From positions 12,145,019 through 12,209,018 of the forward strand of contig OX291546.1 of NCBI GenBank assembly GCA_946406115.1: a DNA stretch of 64,000 nt, read 5' to 3'. The position numbers were made by a program, and so were the translations under genes. Origin of the DNA: Apoda limacodes (taxonomy: Eukaryota; Arthropoda; Insecta; Lepidoptera; Limacodidae). The notes beneath the pieces are model-generated. The model saw only the letters and a program-made list of their open reading frames with translations, had not been told where the DNA came from and ran no database searches. Below, piece by piece: positions 41,937-54,800 of the stretch (its first letter is position 1; every line of letters starts with the position of its first letter).

Positions 41937-42800
41937 AAGTCTGGCTGATGAAAATCCCAACTACATCTTTGCTCTGGTGATACGGTCTTATGGCTCTGGT
42001 GATACAAACGTCACATACATACATACATTGTATTTCTTAATTCTATAAAAAAATTGTGTTAGGAGTTGTATTATACGTTTACATAATTACGTAATATGTA
42101 TAGTTATGTATATGGACGCTACCATAGTCCTTATCTTCTAGGACTCAGTCAACTGTATATACATGGCCAAAGCGTTCGCGATCTGTCTTTCATCGAGGTT
42201 ATCTTTTAAATACCCGAGGGTTTGTGCAAATAGGTGGCTAGCTTTTTGACCTGCAGATGCATACAAGCCGTTATTTGTTTTATTATTTAGTAGTTGCTCT
42301 GATAGCATGGTTCAAAGAGTATATATATACAATTATACCAAAATGGCGTTTGTATGTCTGTTTGTATCTGTCATGTAAGTTACTTCGATAATTACTGGTG
42401 TATCGTTGATCCGAACTGTAGTTGGCTTAGTGCAAATTAGAAATTTGTTTTGGTCTTCTTAATCGTGACTCACTTTTTATATTTCGTCTGGAACTGGCAA
42501 TGGAGGGTGTTGTTTACTAAAACTAGGCCGTACGTAGGCCCTAATAAAAATTACGTCGTACTTACAGTTTTTGGCGTCAGATGTTTTTTATTCACTTTGT
42601 GTAAAAAGGAGTGTATTGTGTTTGTGTGTTTGTTTGTGTATGTGTAATTTGTTTCACTGTCTATAATCCACTTAATATAAATTAGCTTAATCAAAACAAT
42701 GTACATACGTAGCCGCAACTTGTCAAATATTGTGACCGACTGAGGTGCCGGTCCACCCAGAGTAGGCGCGACAATTATATTACGTCGGTCCAACCGACGA
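41937..42800. other. Non-coding region before the BEL/Pao remnant
   Basis: No coding sequence recognised. The right edge may contain 3' LTR sequence of the retrotransposon, but no matching partner was seen at the other end. Confidence 0.35.
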
Positions 42801-42875
42801 GTTATAAATCTTTTCAGAACAAACCCTCGCCCCAGCCAGACCGTATCTAGATGAGGATAAACCGAGCCAGAGCCA

Positions 42876-44213
42876 TTAATCTACTGGCAATCGAGAAAGC
42901 GTCGCGACGGCACGCTTTAGGACTGAATCCCCTACTAAGACCTCTGCGACCCGCGGGATACCGTCCGAACCGGGGAATAATTGCACGATGCGACCTAAAC
43001 GCCAGTGCAAGGGCGGTAAATTTGAGTTATTCTGAGGACCACCGACGGTGGAACAATTGCGTAATTTGTTGAAACAACTGAAAACGCGATAACCGATTAA
43101 CTGACACATCGATGAAGGGGTATTCAGGCAAGGAGGTTAAGGGACTACCAATCCAGAAATGGCCTGGAGTTAGCGCTTCCAGGTTATTAGGTTCCGACGA
43201 GATCGGACAAAGCGTTCGTGAGTTCAATGAGGACCGTGTCACCAATCATACGACGGAGGTGAGTTTTGGCTGCAGCTGCTTTGAAAATACCGCCCCACGA
43301 AAGATAGCCGGGAGGATCAAAAATCCAAGTCACACCCCTTTTGGACAACCCCGATTCAATATACGTGTGATTGTCCGACAAAAACTGAAGGACCTCCTTC
43401 AGAAAGCGATCTGCACCCTTGAAATTTGTGCCACAGTCAGAGCGAAATTAATGAGGGAGACCACGCTGACTGACAAACCGCGACAGACATGCGACAAAGG
43501 CCTCCGTAGACAAGGCTGAAACGAGCTCCAGATGCACAGCCTTGGAAAACAAATAGACGAAGACGCATAAATAGGCCTGTCTGGCATTGCGATTACTTGA
43601 CGTCTTCACCAAAAACTTACCCGCGAAATCCAACCCAACCTAAGCGAAAGGTCGAGCGGGCCGGACACGATCGGACGGCAAGTCACCCATTTGTGGCTGG
43701 GTCAAGGTTACCTTTAACCTATAACAAGGGATACATTTAAAAATGACGCCCCGAGCTGCTCGTCTGGCGGACAAAATCCAGAACTCTCGCTGCAGACAAG
43801 CCAGCAATGCGTTGAGACCGTTATGACAGTTCCTAACATGGTGATCCCTGATCAACAACGCAACAAAATGACCGCTCTTGGGCAACAAGAGGATGCCGAG
43901 CCCCATAGGGCAATTCTGAGTTGCGAAGCCTACCACCCACTCGCAAAAACTCCGACTCGTCCAGAAACAGATTGAGACGAGCAAGGCTTCCCCGCAATGT
44001 CCCGTTCTCTAAACGGAGAAGACGAATTTCCTTCCCAAACGACTGGGCCTGTACCAGTCGAACGCAGATGAGGAGGGCATCCTGACGCTCTTCAGGAGAC
44101 AAGACTGAAGACGTCCTTGGCTGTGACCTGTTCCTTATCTTGTGAAGAAACCTCTTTATCCAACTGGTGACACCAACGAGCTTGTTGAGAGAACTGAACC
44201 GATTAATTAGCAA
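42876..44213 (-). pseudogene. BEL/Pao integrase region
   Basis: Pieces in several frames cover the zinc-binding HHCC region ('HHVRNCHNGLNALL', 'IFKCIPCYRLK'), the core start ('DFAGKFLVKTS', 'FSKAVHLELVSALSTEAF', 'SQRGLPH') and the Pao-specific C-terminus ('LTPGHFWIGSPLTSLPE', 'LPPLHWRLGRIVQLFPG'). Frame changes occur near 43.45, 43.64 and 43.84 kb. The DNA-integration function is lost. Confidence 0.87.
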
Positions 44214-44219
44214 AGATCT

Positions 44220-44830
44220 TTAACCCCAGCAGAGGGTCAACAAACTCCACAACTGTATGAGGCCAAGTGTCTTCAGGAGAGGCCAGCCAGTCAGAACCTC
44301 ACCAGAGCGGGTGATTCATGATTTGCGAGGCAATAAGGCCCCGTTAAGCGCAATGTGAGGGATTCAAGGACCCTGGCACGTGACGCCAATCCAGAGACAC
44401 CGCAGACGACTGGATTTGGGAGACACGATTTGCCACGAAGGTCTCTAGGGCACGAAGGGACGCCTTAAGCCAAACAAAATGATTTGGCTGTCCGTCCAAG
44501 CCGTTACGTAGTCAAATTGGACCCATTGACCCAAGGTGGAGAAGACATGTCGAGGAGTCGATTTAACAATGCAGCTCCTGACAACTCCAGCTTGGGGATC
44601 GTCAACTTGGTCCGCAAAGGTGCAACCTTACTCTTAGCGACCACCAGACTGACGCGAACCTGACCAATGCTGTCAACAGTGCTGAGATAGACCACAGCCG
44701 CATAACCGGATTCCAACGCGTCAGAAAAGCCGTGAAGACTGGCCCGATAATGACCTGGGGGTAAGTTCGACCAAGGTACGGAGACATGTTGAAGGTTCGA
44801 AAGTGTCTCCTAAAAGCGTAGCAAATAAGA
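44220..44830 (-). pseudogene. BEL/Pao RNase H region
   Basis: 'GYAAVVYLSTVDS', 'SLVVAKSKVAPLRT' and 'LTIPKLELSGAALLNRLL' are the RNase H core of Pao elements, joined out of frame to the flanking RT and integrase parts. Later sequence near 44.3 to 44.5 kb is more degraded. Confidence 0.8.
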
Positions 44831-44939
44831 CAACAAGTCTCCGGTCAACGGGGTATCCCAGTTGAGACCAGAAATCCAGAGCTCCTGTAGGAAACATTTA
44901 GCCCAAAATACTGCAGGAGCCACCCAACTAATAGGGTCA

Positions 44940-45910
44940 AAGACCCGCGCTACTGTGGACAGAACCAGCCTCTTAGTCCTCCGACGGTTTTAACCGAGTA
45001 TGTGAAGATATCCTGAACTGGCCGATACTGAACTCCAAGGACCGCGATGGAGTCAGGATTTTCAGGATTCTGGAAGAGATAGGGCTCCTGCTGGTGTTCT
45101 GACGGCAAGTCTTCTAAGGCAGCAGGTGAATTGCAAATCCATTTCCTTAGTTCGTAACTACCTGCCCGTAAAAAGCCGATTAGCTCATCCCTCAAGACTA
45201 ACGCCTCCTCCACAGACGAAGCACCCGTACAAATATCGTCTACGTAAGCGTCAGAAGGGAAGACAGCAGCTGCGCGCGAGAAATTCAGACGCTCACGCTC
45301 AGCCAAATGTAGCAACGAGCGAATTGCTATAAACGGGCTCGACTTTAGCCCGTAGGTATTAGTGGGTCCTCTCTCCACAAAATGAGCTGAAACCGCCAGG
45401 GTGTATCATGACCTGACGGAACATCATCTTTATGTCAGCCACAAATACAACCTGGTGGCGACGATACCCAGTTAAGATGTCCGAGATGTCTACCTGAAGC
45501 TTTGGTCCCAACATCAGGATCGTTAAAGGATACAACCGAAGATGTAGGCGCCGACCCATCGAATACCACCCGTATCTTACCATTTTCAAAGACGGCATGA
45601 TGTGGAACAAAATAATGTTCGTTGCCTTCCAACTCGAACTGCGAAACCGACGTGTTACCGAGAGATTCGTATTCGCGCATAAAATCCACGTATTTTGTGC
45701 GGAATTCTCTATCACGACGCATCCGGCGCTCCATGGGTGATAACCTTTTTCGGCTATTTTCCAGGAGTCACCCAGGCGCGGACGAGGGGATAAGAAAGGC
45801 AGTCGAGTAAAAAACCGGCCAGAACTTAAACGACCCGTATTGGCAAGAAAATACGACTCGCACTCGTTGTCGACTGGTCGAGTCCGTGACGATCTTCGAT
45901 TTTCCAAAAG
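44940..45910 (-). pseudogene. BEL/Pao reverse transcriptase region
   Basis: In order: 'CESYFLANTGRLSSGRF', 'YFVPHHAVFENGKIRVVFDG', 'KSSPFIAIRSLLHLAE', the catalytic box 'YVDDICTG', and 'GSYELRKWICNS'. The YVDD Asp pair survives, but two frameshifts split the domain (near 45.37 and 45.45 kb). Confidence 0.88.
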
Positions 45911-46291
45911 CGCTGAAAGGAGTCAGCGAACGAGAGTCCCACCTGCACTGACGAATACGTAGACGCCTGAGCGGCGAGAGAATGTGCTGGGCCCATAATA
46001 ACAGATTCGAGATCAGTCGGAACAGCGACCAACCCACCTGGCTGAAGTAACATGGCCTTGTCCAAGCCAAGCAAACCAAGGAGATCCGCGCCAAGTAGAA
46101 GCTCCACAGGACCAGGCAGATGGAACCTTTCATTGGCCAACTGCAGACCGGACGATAGATCCAGCACGTCCGTCAGCAGGGGCGCCTTAGGGTGATGACC
46201 CAATATGTCCCTCGGGACAATAGCTCCTAGTTGATACCGCATACTAGGTTGGAGTTAAGAGGAAAAGGAAAACGAGACCGTACCCACGACG

Positions 46292-46690
46292 TCATCCACC
46301 CGTAGACCCCCTACTCCAGAAATCCCATGACTTCGCGAACTTACCTGTAAGCGGAGACGCTTCACCAGCCACAGCGACATAAGGCACCTGAGCGCCTGAG
46401 TCCAAAATAGCGCGCACAACTACACCAGGTCCGCGTGGTGAATGGACTGGAACCTGCGTGGTGGGCAAAACAGTTGTGACAGGTGGTGGAGAGACTGATG
46501 AAACGGCTTCCACAAGTCAACGGGCGTTGGCCGACCCGAGCGCCGTACTTGGCCCCAGGGCTCCTGTGGCTCATAATGCCCCACGCTTGAACCCGTATAA
46601 GCATACGGGACCCACGCAGGCATAAGTGGCTGCTGAGACGTGCGTGCCATCGGCGGCGCGCGATAGCCACCCGATCCCGCCCTCAACTCG
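46292..46690 (-). pseudogene. BEL/Pao gag end and aspartic protease region
   Basis: 'VVRAILDSGAQVPYVA' holds the protease Asp-Ser-Gly triad, preceded by a Pro/Ser-rich linker of the gag-pol junction. Sequence between here and the primer-binding site (46.69 to 46.88 kb) is too short for a full gag, so gag is mostly deleted. Confidence 0.75.
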
Positions 46691-46900
46691 CAAGCAACGC
46701 GATAGGTAGGGGCAGAGGCTCATACTCCGCGTAATGTGCCCGTTCCGCAATACCTACCTGAGCGGAAGGGGCACGTGAGGGTGGTGACCGACGACTAGCC
46801 CGTGGGCCATTTGTTCAGTACAATGTGCAGCAATAAAAATGACCATTCGGTTACAGGTAATTTTAGGCCCTGAACGCATTTGTCGCCACCAAATTAGGGT

Positions 46901-48290
46901 TAAGCAGGTCCGACCGCAGCTGGTTAACCGAAGACAGTTTAGGAATTTCTGAAATGGCGACGTAAGACGATTTTCCCTAGTTTTTAACCCCCTCCTCCAA
47001 TACATACAAAAATAAATATTGTAAGATTTGATTGATTGATTTATACAAGCTTTGCTTAGCCACACATATAACTATAAATTTGGAAAATCCAAAAGTGCAC
47101 GCCTCATAGCGGTCATTCACATTTAAAAAAAAAATTCTAAAACAAAAACTCAAGTTTTTTAAAATAAAATAACAAATAAATTATTATCTTTAAGTCTCAC
47201 GCTATTTTATGAAACGAAATTTACGTAGCGCATGCGCGAATATACAGTGGTATATTAGTTTTTTATAAATTATAATTAAACGACAGTACTTAGAACGCTA
47301 ATATTAACTAGGAATCAGCACAGTGTAATACTTTATATATTAAAAACAAAAGTATTCCGGTAAGATGAATTATTCGATTAATTTCTCTGCCACATACATG
47401 GTCACATAAACACAGACTCACGGACGTCCAAGAATGATTAGTTTTAATGTTATTATTTATAATATTAAACAAATTAATTGTTTATAAAATGTACCATATG
47501 TGCTAGACAGATTATTTAACTTCATATTAGTGCACTCATATTATCCTGTAAGTGTTATATTAAAAAAAAAAACGTCATTTAAGTTTCGAAAGACTGGGTT
47601 TTTTGACTTGTCGAGAGTAGAGCACTACCTCACCTGCTCCGCTTATTAGGCGTGCAAAACTGTAGTTTGAATCCGGATGGCACTAATAGTAAAGAGCAGA
47701 TAGTACAGGAATATTCATTGTATAAATGAGCGAAACGAAGACCTCAAGATCCATCATACCATGAGGATAACCTTTAGCTTTTAAAAAAAAAGTATCGTTT
47801 CCTGTTTATTGTAATAAATACAAATTAGACCTTTACTTGAAATAAATCTTAAAATGATATTAATCTCTAACTGTTGGCCTCTTAAATAAGCTTAAGGCTG
47901 CGCCCTACTTGAATGTGTAGTTTTTCCTGCCAGTTTTTAAAATCGATTCCACTGTTCTAATGCAAGTTCCAGACTGGAAAACTAGCAAATTACTGTATTT
48001 CTTTAAAGATATCTGTTAAACCACCGCTTTTAAAAATTACGGCCGAACCTCTCGTTTTGCTATTTTTAATTCATAACTCATTATCAACTAGTAGCGGGAA
48101 CATAATTTATTTTATGAAATGTTAAGTAATTATAAAGCTACCAAATTACTGTTATAAAATTTTCATATCTTATGTGATATAACTGTAATTCATTATTTTC
48201 CACTTTTTAAGCTAAGTTGTTCGCATGTCTATAATAAATTTTAGCCACTGAAAAATGAGCTCTATTTAAGATTTTGCATTGTCGATTTCA
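46901..48290. other. AT-rich region, possible LTR remainder then non-coding
   Basis: 46892 to about 47060 may be U5/LTR sequence of the BEL/Pao element by position. Beyond it I see nothing coding. A weak B-box-like 'gtttgaatccgg' at 47667 was considered and not called. Confidence 0.35.
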
Positions 48291-48345
48291 GCTTGACGCC
48301 CATAAAGCAAATGTATATGCGCGTTGGGGGCCCTCTTAAAGTGAC
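48291..48345 (-). repeat. Partner of the 22.68 kb dispersed repeat
   Basis: 'atatgcgcgttgggggccct' is the reverse complement of the 22.68 kb copy with small changes. Confidence 0.6.
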
Positions 48346-48645
48346 TCAGTGAGCTACGGCAAGAGCTATGCTAAGTTATTGAAATAATTAACAAAAAGTT
48401 AGCAAACTGAAGAGGCAATGGGCGGTCCACATTGCTCGTCGAACTCATAACCGATTAAGAAAGAAATGTTCTCGAGATCCAGAAACGCAGCTTGGGACCG
48501 CCTTCTACCAGGTGGATAGACAATCTAGTTACACTGAAAGCCCCTGCGCGCAGGCAGCTTAGGACCGACCGTTGTTAAGACATATAAGGGAGGCCTACGT
48601 TCAGCAGTGGACGTCTTTCGGCTGAAATAAACGAAAGAACGAGTA
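48346..48645 (+). mobile_element. RTE-type LINE 3' fragment
   Basis: 'gaggcaatgggcggtccaca', 'gaccgccttctaccaggtgg' and 'ggaggcctacgttcagcagt' correspond to the C-terminal RTE sequence 'QWAGHIARR ... REAYVQQWTS'. It is 5'-truncated and frameshifted, and it directly follows the short dispersed repeat. Confidence 0.82.
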
Positions 48646-49690
48646 ATTAGAAACCCAACTCATCATGAATCATCTTTTTTTACCAGAAAAATATTATAAA
48701 GCCTTAAAATATCAGGAAGTTAGTAAAAAACTAAGTAATCACTCACGCAGTCAATACATAATGGTACTACTTTACAATTACAATGCAAAAAAGTGAAGGT
48801 CACAAAAACTTTACGTCAAATGAAGTCATATTTTGTTTTGTTTCAATTTGCTATTGTGTTGTGTGTGACGTATGTACACTATTGTACACAAAGTCACACA
48901 TACCTATATATATACTTGTACTTACGTTTAAATATAGCGCGACAAACAACTAACACTGATTTTTACCCGGATCGAGTGGAGACAATAAGGGTGGAAGATT
49001 GTTTGTGTGTATGTACTACATATGTTACTTTTTAAAAATAAAAGACTGGACCGCTGTAGATGCGGTTTGTTGTATTATTACTTTAAATAGAACTTCTTGC
49101 CAGCTCTTTTTGGCAGAAATTAACATTGTTTACATTGTATTTACGATTCAAAAGTGTTCTTAGAAACCTATTTGAATAAATAGAGGAATGTAAAAGGGTA
49201 AGATAACTCAGATAAATGCACTACCAAAATTATTAATTCCTTGATCCAAATGTCCACCAAGTGCAATACTTTCATTTTCGAGGAAAATCAGGAATTCTTT
49301 GAAGCGCTTGCGGATCGTTGAGGCACAAATATCAAAAATACTGTGCTACAGTGCGGCCGGTCAAAGAATGCGTTCCTGACACATGTCAATTCGTCATGAC
49401 TAGTGATGTACAATAAATAACATTAATAATATTTAGTAAAGTTATTTATTGCATTAATTATGCATATTTATTCAATTTAATTTATATGTTGTTATTTTTT
49501 ATAGGAATTATATTTCAATATATTCAATAAATATTCACAATGTAAATAAATTTTTGATGAATCAATTAATTGGATTGAATCGTAATTTCTGAATGTAACG
49601 AAGGGAAAAAAATAAAAATACTTTATTTATTGGAAAATGTATATTATTTAATACATAGTTTTAAGCCTTAATCAATGAAGACTATGTCAA
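48646..49690. other. Non-coding region
   Basis: No coding similarity seen. It may include the 3' flank or one end of the transposase element to the right. Confidence 0.35.
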
Positions 49691-49695
49691 AAAAT

Positions 49696-50870
49696 TTAAT
49701 CTTCCAATTTTTCAACCACCTTCATCCAGTCATCTCTTGTGACTTTTTCGCATGCTTCTTGTAAAAGCATCTTCATCTTTTTTATGCCATACGGTGGAAA
49801 AGTATTATGAAGGGCTGCATAACCTTTAATTTGAGCCCAAATTAGCTCAATGGCATTTTACTGGCAGTGGCACGGGGGAATTCGGAGAACGCGATGACCG
49901 TACTCCAGAGCCAACTCATCTTTTTCATATCGAACATTTGTCGGCTTATGGTCATTGACTAATTTCATCAGCTCTGCTTTTAGCATTGATATATTTGCGT
50001 CAATGCCACTTTTTTGCAGGTGCTTTATTTTTTTGCACCGAATGATAAGGGGCGTTATCCATTAATATAACTGAAGGCTCTGGCAGGCCTGGTAGCAGCA
50101 CATACTGGAACCACTCCTTAAATGAAGCTGCATTCATTTCTTCGTGGTAGTCAGTAGTGGTTTTTGAATCAAATGCCAATAAACCGTTTTCCACGAAACC
50201 ATACTTCGCACAACCAGCGTGGCATATTATAAGCCGTGCTCCTTTACCCATTGGCACTTTCGACGTTGACGCTTGAGTGTCATCTGTCCAAGAACGAGAA
50301 AGCGTGTGATTGGCGTTCAGCCATGTCTCGTCGATGAAAACGACATTGTCCCAATTATTGATTTTTGTCGCTTCCCTTAAAAAAGTAATTCTTTTTAAAA
50401 TTATGTCATTTCTTTCTGAAAGAATTTTTCTTTTGTCTGTTTTTTATATTGAAATCCAATATCTGTCAAAAATTTAGATAAAGCAGTTTTGCCTCCCCTA
50501 AATAAATCAGCTGCTTTCAAAGATGCTAGAAGCATCGACCTATTAAGGTACTCATTCCTGGAATAATAACCATATATATGATTCCTTATTGCATCGGCGT
50601 CAAAGCTATCAATGTCTGTTATAGGTTTAGTTCTGCGTTTCTTTTTTGTATTCGTAAAATATTTTCTTCGATGCCAAATGAGCCGAACTTTTCTTTATTA
50701 ATATTTGTTATCATCCGTTTGCTCACTCCAAGTACCTGATAGATGCGTTCTTGGACCGGGTCGACAGGAATTAAAGGTCCGCCATTTTGTCTTTCACGCT
50801 CAAAGTAATCTTGTAGCTTGATAATTAGTTCACGAGTTTCACTTTTCAATGTTTGACCGCGTTTTGGCAT
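49696..50870 (-). pseudogene. IS630/Tc1-mariner-superfamily (DDE_3-like) transposase, nearly complete but broken
   Basis: The ATG at 50870 opens an N-terminal HTH region ('RGQTLKSETRELIIKLQDYF', 'VQERIYQVLGVSKRMI'). Later frames give 'NVVFIDETWLNANHTLSRSW' (first Asp), 'GARLIICHAGCA', 'SVILMDNAPYHSVQ' (second Asp) and 'NAIELIWAQIKGYAAL' (Glu), ending at TAA. A frameshift follows the second Asp at about 50.0 kb. A stop (TAA) immediately precedes 'NAIELIW', and more frame changes occur at 50.26 to 50.62 kb. The gap between the second Asp and the Glu is about 70 residues, against 34 to 39 in ordinary Tc1/mariner. Full length would be about 390 residues. Confidence 0.87.
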
Positions 50871-51720
50871 TGTTATTATGCACCAAAAGTCCAGATTAGT
50901 GCAGAGGTCAGTATATCAAGAAGAACAGTCAAAATAACAGTCTCGAGAAAATACACAACAAGATACACTGGAGAACGTAGTCTATGCGTGCGAGACGACA
51001 AGAGACGACTGTTTGTAAATGTCACAAAATGGCGATCCCCACAACTCTATTTTGGGTTGCCATTTTTTACCAGAAATATAAAGTAGTACCTAAGTAATTT
51101 TGTTTTCGATATTTTTTTTAATTCATCTGACTGATATTATGACACTAATTTTCTTAAGTTTTGTTTAGGCGTACCTTTATTATATTATTAACTGTATTAA
51201 ATACTAAGTACATAAAAAAAAAACTGTCAATCACAACGTCTCTATTATTAAATATTTATTTTCAATACAAATTACCTATTTTAATCAAATTATATATTCT
51301 CAGCAGCATTATTATATCTGGTTTATGATCTATAAAAGCAGACGCGAAGAAACAACGAACTTGTGAGAAACGAAAAATATCATACCGTCGTTCGATTTGA
51401 CACATCACGATCCCAATGTTGAAACGAGAATATCGAGAATACACCACAGTGATTGTTGACTGCGTAATATCAGGAAAATGCCTATATTTCGTTACTTCTT
51501 CGTTAGCTGAATTCTTGACACACGTTACAGACTTCACAGAACACTTCGCAGAAGTACGAGTATGTTATATAGAAGAGAATGATTGACAAGTTTTTTAATT
51601 TATGAAGCAAAAGTCATAAGTATTATATAAATAATTTAGTTTTGTAGTTTAGTGTTTATTTGTTATAATTTTAGTTTTTATTGTAAGTTTAGAATTATAT
51701 ATATCATGTAACATAATATT
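50871..51720. other. Non-coding region, possible transposon flank
   Basis: 'aaaatggc ... gccatttt' at about 51024 to 51066 forms a short inverted pair that could mark an element end. Otherwise nothing coding is seen. Confidence 0.35.
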
Positions 51721-51739
51721 TGTAAGGATGGACCTTGGG

Positions 51740-51833
51740 GCTCGGGCTCATTCGCAAATGTACCGACGGACGAATGTTTAAAGGTAAGAAGGGGCTTTGG
51801 ATACACATATCACGAGTTCATCTACAACTAAAA

Positions 51834-51838
<5 letters not shown>
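51740..51838 (+). pseudogene. Possible zinc-finger N-terminus of the split reverse-transcriptase element
   Basis: Plus-strand frame from 51759: Cys, then 'RMFKGKKGLWIHISRVH', fits C-x2-(C)-x11-H-x4-H with the second Cys changed to Gly. Such fingers precede the RT in R2-like non-LTR elements. Its strand agrees with the RT frame at 54.9 kb on the other side of the LINE. This is weak but suggestive. Confidence 0.4.
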
Positions 51839-51867
<29 letters not shown>

Positions 51868-54800
51868 CACTAAGGTGGCAAACAAGCTTACGGCCCGCCT
51901 GATGGTAAGCGGTCACCGTAGCCTATGGACGCTTGCAACACCAGGGGTATCACTTGCGCGTTGCCGACCCTTCAGAAATCTAATAACTTCTTTCTTGAAG
52001 AACTCCATACTGTAGTCCTTGCAGAAAACCTTGGCAGGGAGCTCATTCCACAACTTAAGCGTTCGCGGGAGGAAGTTTCTTTGAAACCGCACTGTACGCG
52101 ACCATTTAGGTTCTAAAGTGTGAGAATGAATTCCCTGCCGATGGCGAGCGGTGCGATGGTAGAAAGTAGCCGTGGGCATCATTTCGAACAATTCCTCAGA
52201 ACACAACCCATTGTACAAGCGGTAGAACACACACAGTGAGGCAAAGTCTCTCCTCAGACTTAAGGGCTCGATACCACAAGTGAGTTTGGGATCGTCGACA
52301 ATTCTCACAGCCCGTCGTTGAACCGAGTCAAAAGGGTCAAGCTGGTATCCGGGTGCACCTGCCCAGAGATGGCAGCAGTACTCCATATGGGGCCGAACTT
52401 GCGACTTGTAAAGTAACAACCTTTGCCCCGACGTGAAGTACTGCTTCGCTCTGTTGAGTACACCAAGTTTTTTGGACGCCAGCTTTACCTTATCTTGTAA
52501 ATGATCTCGGAACTGAACATCGCTGGAGATGTCGACACCAAGGATCCCAATGCTCTTGGAGATGGAGAGGGGAGTGTTCTGGAATTGTGGGACCACAGTG
52601 AATGGAGTTTTCTTAGCGGTGAACGCGCACACTTGTGTCTTTGTAGGGTTGAATCGGACCAAGTTTACCCGTCCCCAGTCAGAGACCTGGGACAGTGTGG
52701 TCTCGATTTGAGACACAAGTTCTCCGCGGTTTTCCTCCACAACGGAACGAGGGATGTTTGCACGACCCGTGTAAAAAGTGTCTCCAGTACTGTCATCTGC
52801 ATAGCAATGTATGTTGTTGATGTCCAACATGTCATTGATATGCAGTAGAAACAGCGTAGGAGACAGCACAGAGCCTTGCGGGACACCAGCATTAATGTCC
52901 ATGCTATCAGAGCAACTACCGTCAACTACAGTTCGTATGCGTCTGCCGGACAAAAAGCTAGCCACCCATTTGCACAAACCCTCGGGCACTCCGTAAGATG
53001 GCAACTTCGATAGAAGACCGCGGTGCCAGACCCGATCGAACGCCTTCGCTATGTCCAGGCTACATGCCAATGCCTCCCCCTGACTCTCAATGGCTAGTGC
53101 CCATCGGTGTGTGAGATACACTAGAAGGTCACCAGTCGAGCGACCGTGGCGAAAGCCATATTGACGGTCACTGACCAGATCGTGTACTTCTAGGTATCTT
53201 AGAAGCTGTGTGTTGATCACACGCTCCATCACCTTAGAGAGGAGAGAGGTAATAGCGATAGGCCTGTAATTCGATGGATCTGATCTATCGCCCTTTTTGG
53301 GCACCGGGTGCACATTCGCAGTCTTCCATGTAGACGGAAATTGCCTAGTGTGGTAGGAAAGCGCGAAGAGGCGCGTGAGTACAGGACATAACTCAGGAGC
53401 ACACTGCTTAAGCACCACTGCTGGTATACCGTCTGGCCCACTCGACTTATGAACGTCTAGAGAAAGCAACGCCCGCCTGACCTCCCGCTGCGTTATGGAG
53501 ATTTCCGGCATGGACTTACCGCACCACGGTATAGTGGGTGGTACAGCGCCTTCATCGTTCATATTCGAGTTCGAGGCAAAGAGACTGCCCAGTAGATCGG
53601 CTTTCTCTTTAGCACTATGGGCCAAGTCACCATCGGTCTTTCGCAGTGGTGGTAACGACGACTGGCAGAAGTTCCCTTCGGCAGCTTTGGCAAGCGACCA
53701 GACAGCACGACTCCCAGAAGGATAGCTCGCAAGTCGCCCACCTATTTTGCCGATGAATTGGAATTTTGCTCTGGCAGTTGCTTTCTTACTGAACCTCGAG
53801 GCAGCATTTAATTTGCGTTTTAACTCAGAAATATTCGGATCCTTATTATAACGAGCCGCGGTCCAAGCCTCATATGCATTTTGCTTAAGAATTTTAGCTT
53901 TTCTGCAAGACCTATTAAACCACGGTCGTTTTTTGACGCCGGCAGCTACTCGCGGGTTAGGAATATAGCATTCCATACCAGCAAGGATTGTCTCAGTGAC
54001 TGCGGCTGCGCAGACGTCAGGATCTTCTGAGTTAAAGCAGATCTGCCTCCACGGGTACGATGCGTAAAATTCACGCAATCCATCCCAGTCTGCCGACTTA
54101 TAGTGCCACACACGACGCCAGTTAGTTGGCCCAGAAGGATCAGGTTGTGTGCATGACACTTGAGTCCGAACGAGACAGTGGTCCGAGGAGCCAAGAGGCG
54201 CATCCACTGAGACGGAGTACCCGTCCGGACGAGTAGTCAGCAGAAGGTCCAGTAAGGAGCTCGTATGTTCCTCTATATCTGGTATTCTCGTTGGAGAAAG
54301 TACCAGCTGAGAGAATCCATAGGTCAGAGCAAATTCATGAGCAGATATCCCAGCATAGTTATTGGTTCGAGAACTGAGCCACTCGCGATGGTGGGCGTTA
54401 AAGTCTCCCAAAATAACTATTTCTGCTGTGGGATATTGCTCTAGAACTTTGTCAGTCGTCAAACTCAGGTGCGTGAAGAGTCGAGTTACGTCCGTGTCAC
54501 CGCTATGAGACCTGTATAGGCACGCATAGATACGAGTGTGGCCGCCGTAATCTACGCGCACCCACAATATCGACAGGTCCCTGTCTTCAAGGCTATGAAG
54601 GCGGCGACAGCAGATATCCTCCCGGACGAACATACATACACCGGCACGACTCATAAAATTGTGTTCGAGTTTGTAGCCGGGATAATGAAGGTATGATGTG
54701 TCGGCCGGGCAGGATATCTGCGTCTCCGTTAGAAAAAGAATGGTCGGCTGCGCAGTTTCGAGATGGTGGTGGACTGCGTTAAGATTTGCGTGAATACCCC

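Larger units (their letters stand above)
42800..46900 (-). mobile_element. BEL/Pao LTR retrotransposon, decayed
   Basis: Minus-strand pol domains appear in the order protease, reverse transcriptase, RNase H, integrase, with frameshifts throughout. A primer-binding-site-like TGGTGGCGACAAATGC (46891 to 46876) marks the 5' end of the internal region. A purine-rich 'ggctggggcgaggg' at about 42838 to 42825 may be the polypurine tract. I could not find a matching pair of LTRs, so at least one end is lost. Higher GC content than the flanks makes the element stand out. Confidence 0.88.

Noticed and set aside
42400..47100. Assignment of exact LTR boundaries for the BEL/Pao element
   Set aside because: The candidate sequences at the two ends share no visible similarity, so the boundaries would be guesses.
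47580..47690. Possible tRNA or SINE head ('gtttgaatccgg' B box)
   Set aside because: The A box is poor, and I could not draw anticodon or T stems. The evidence is too weak.
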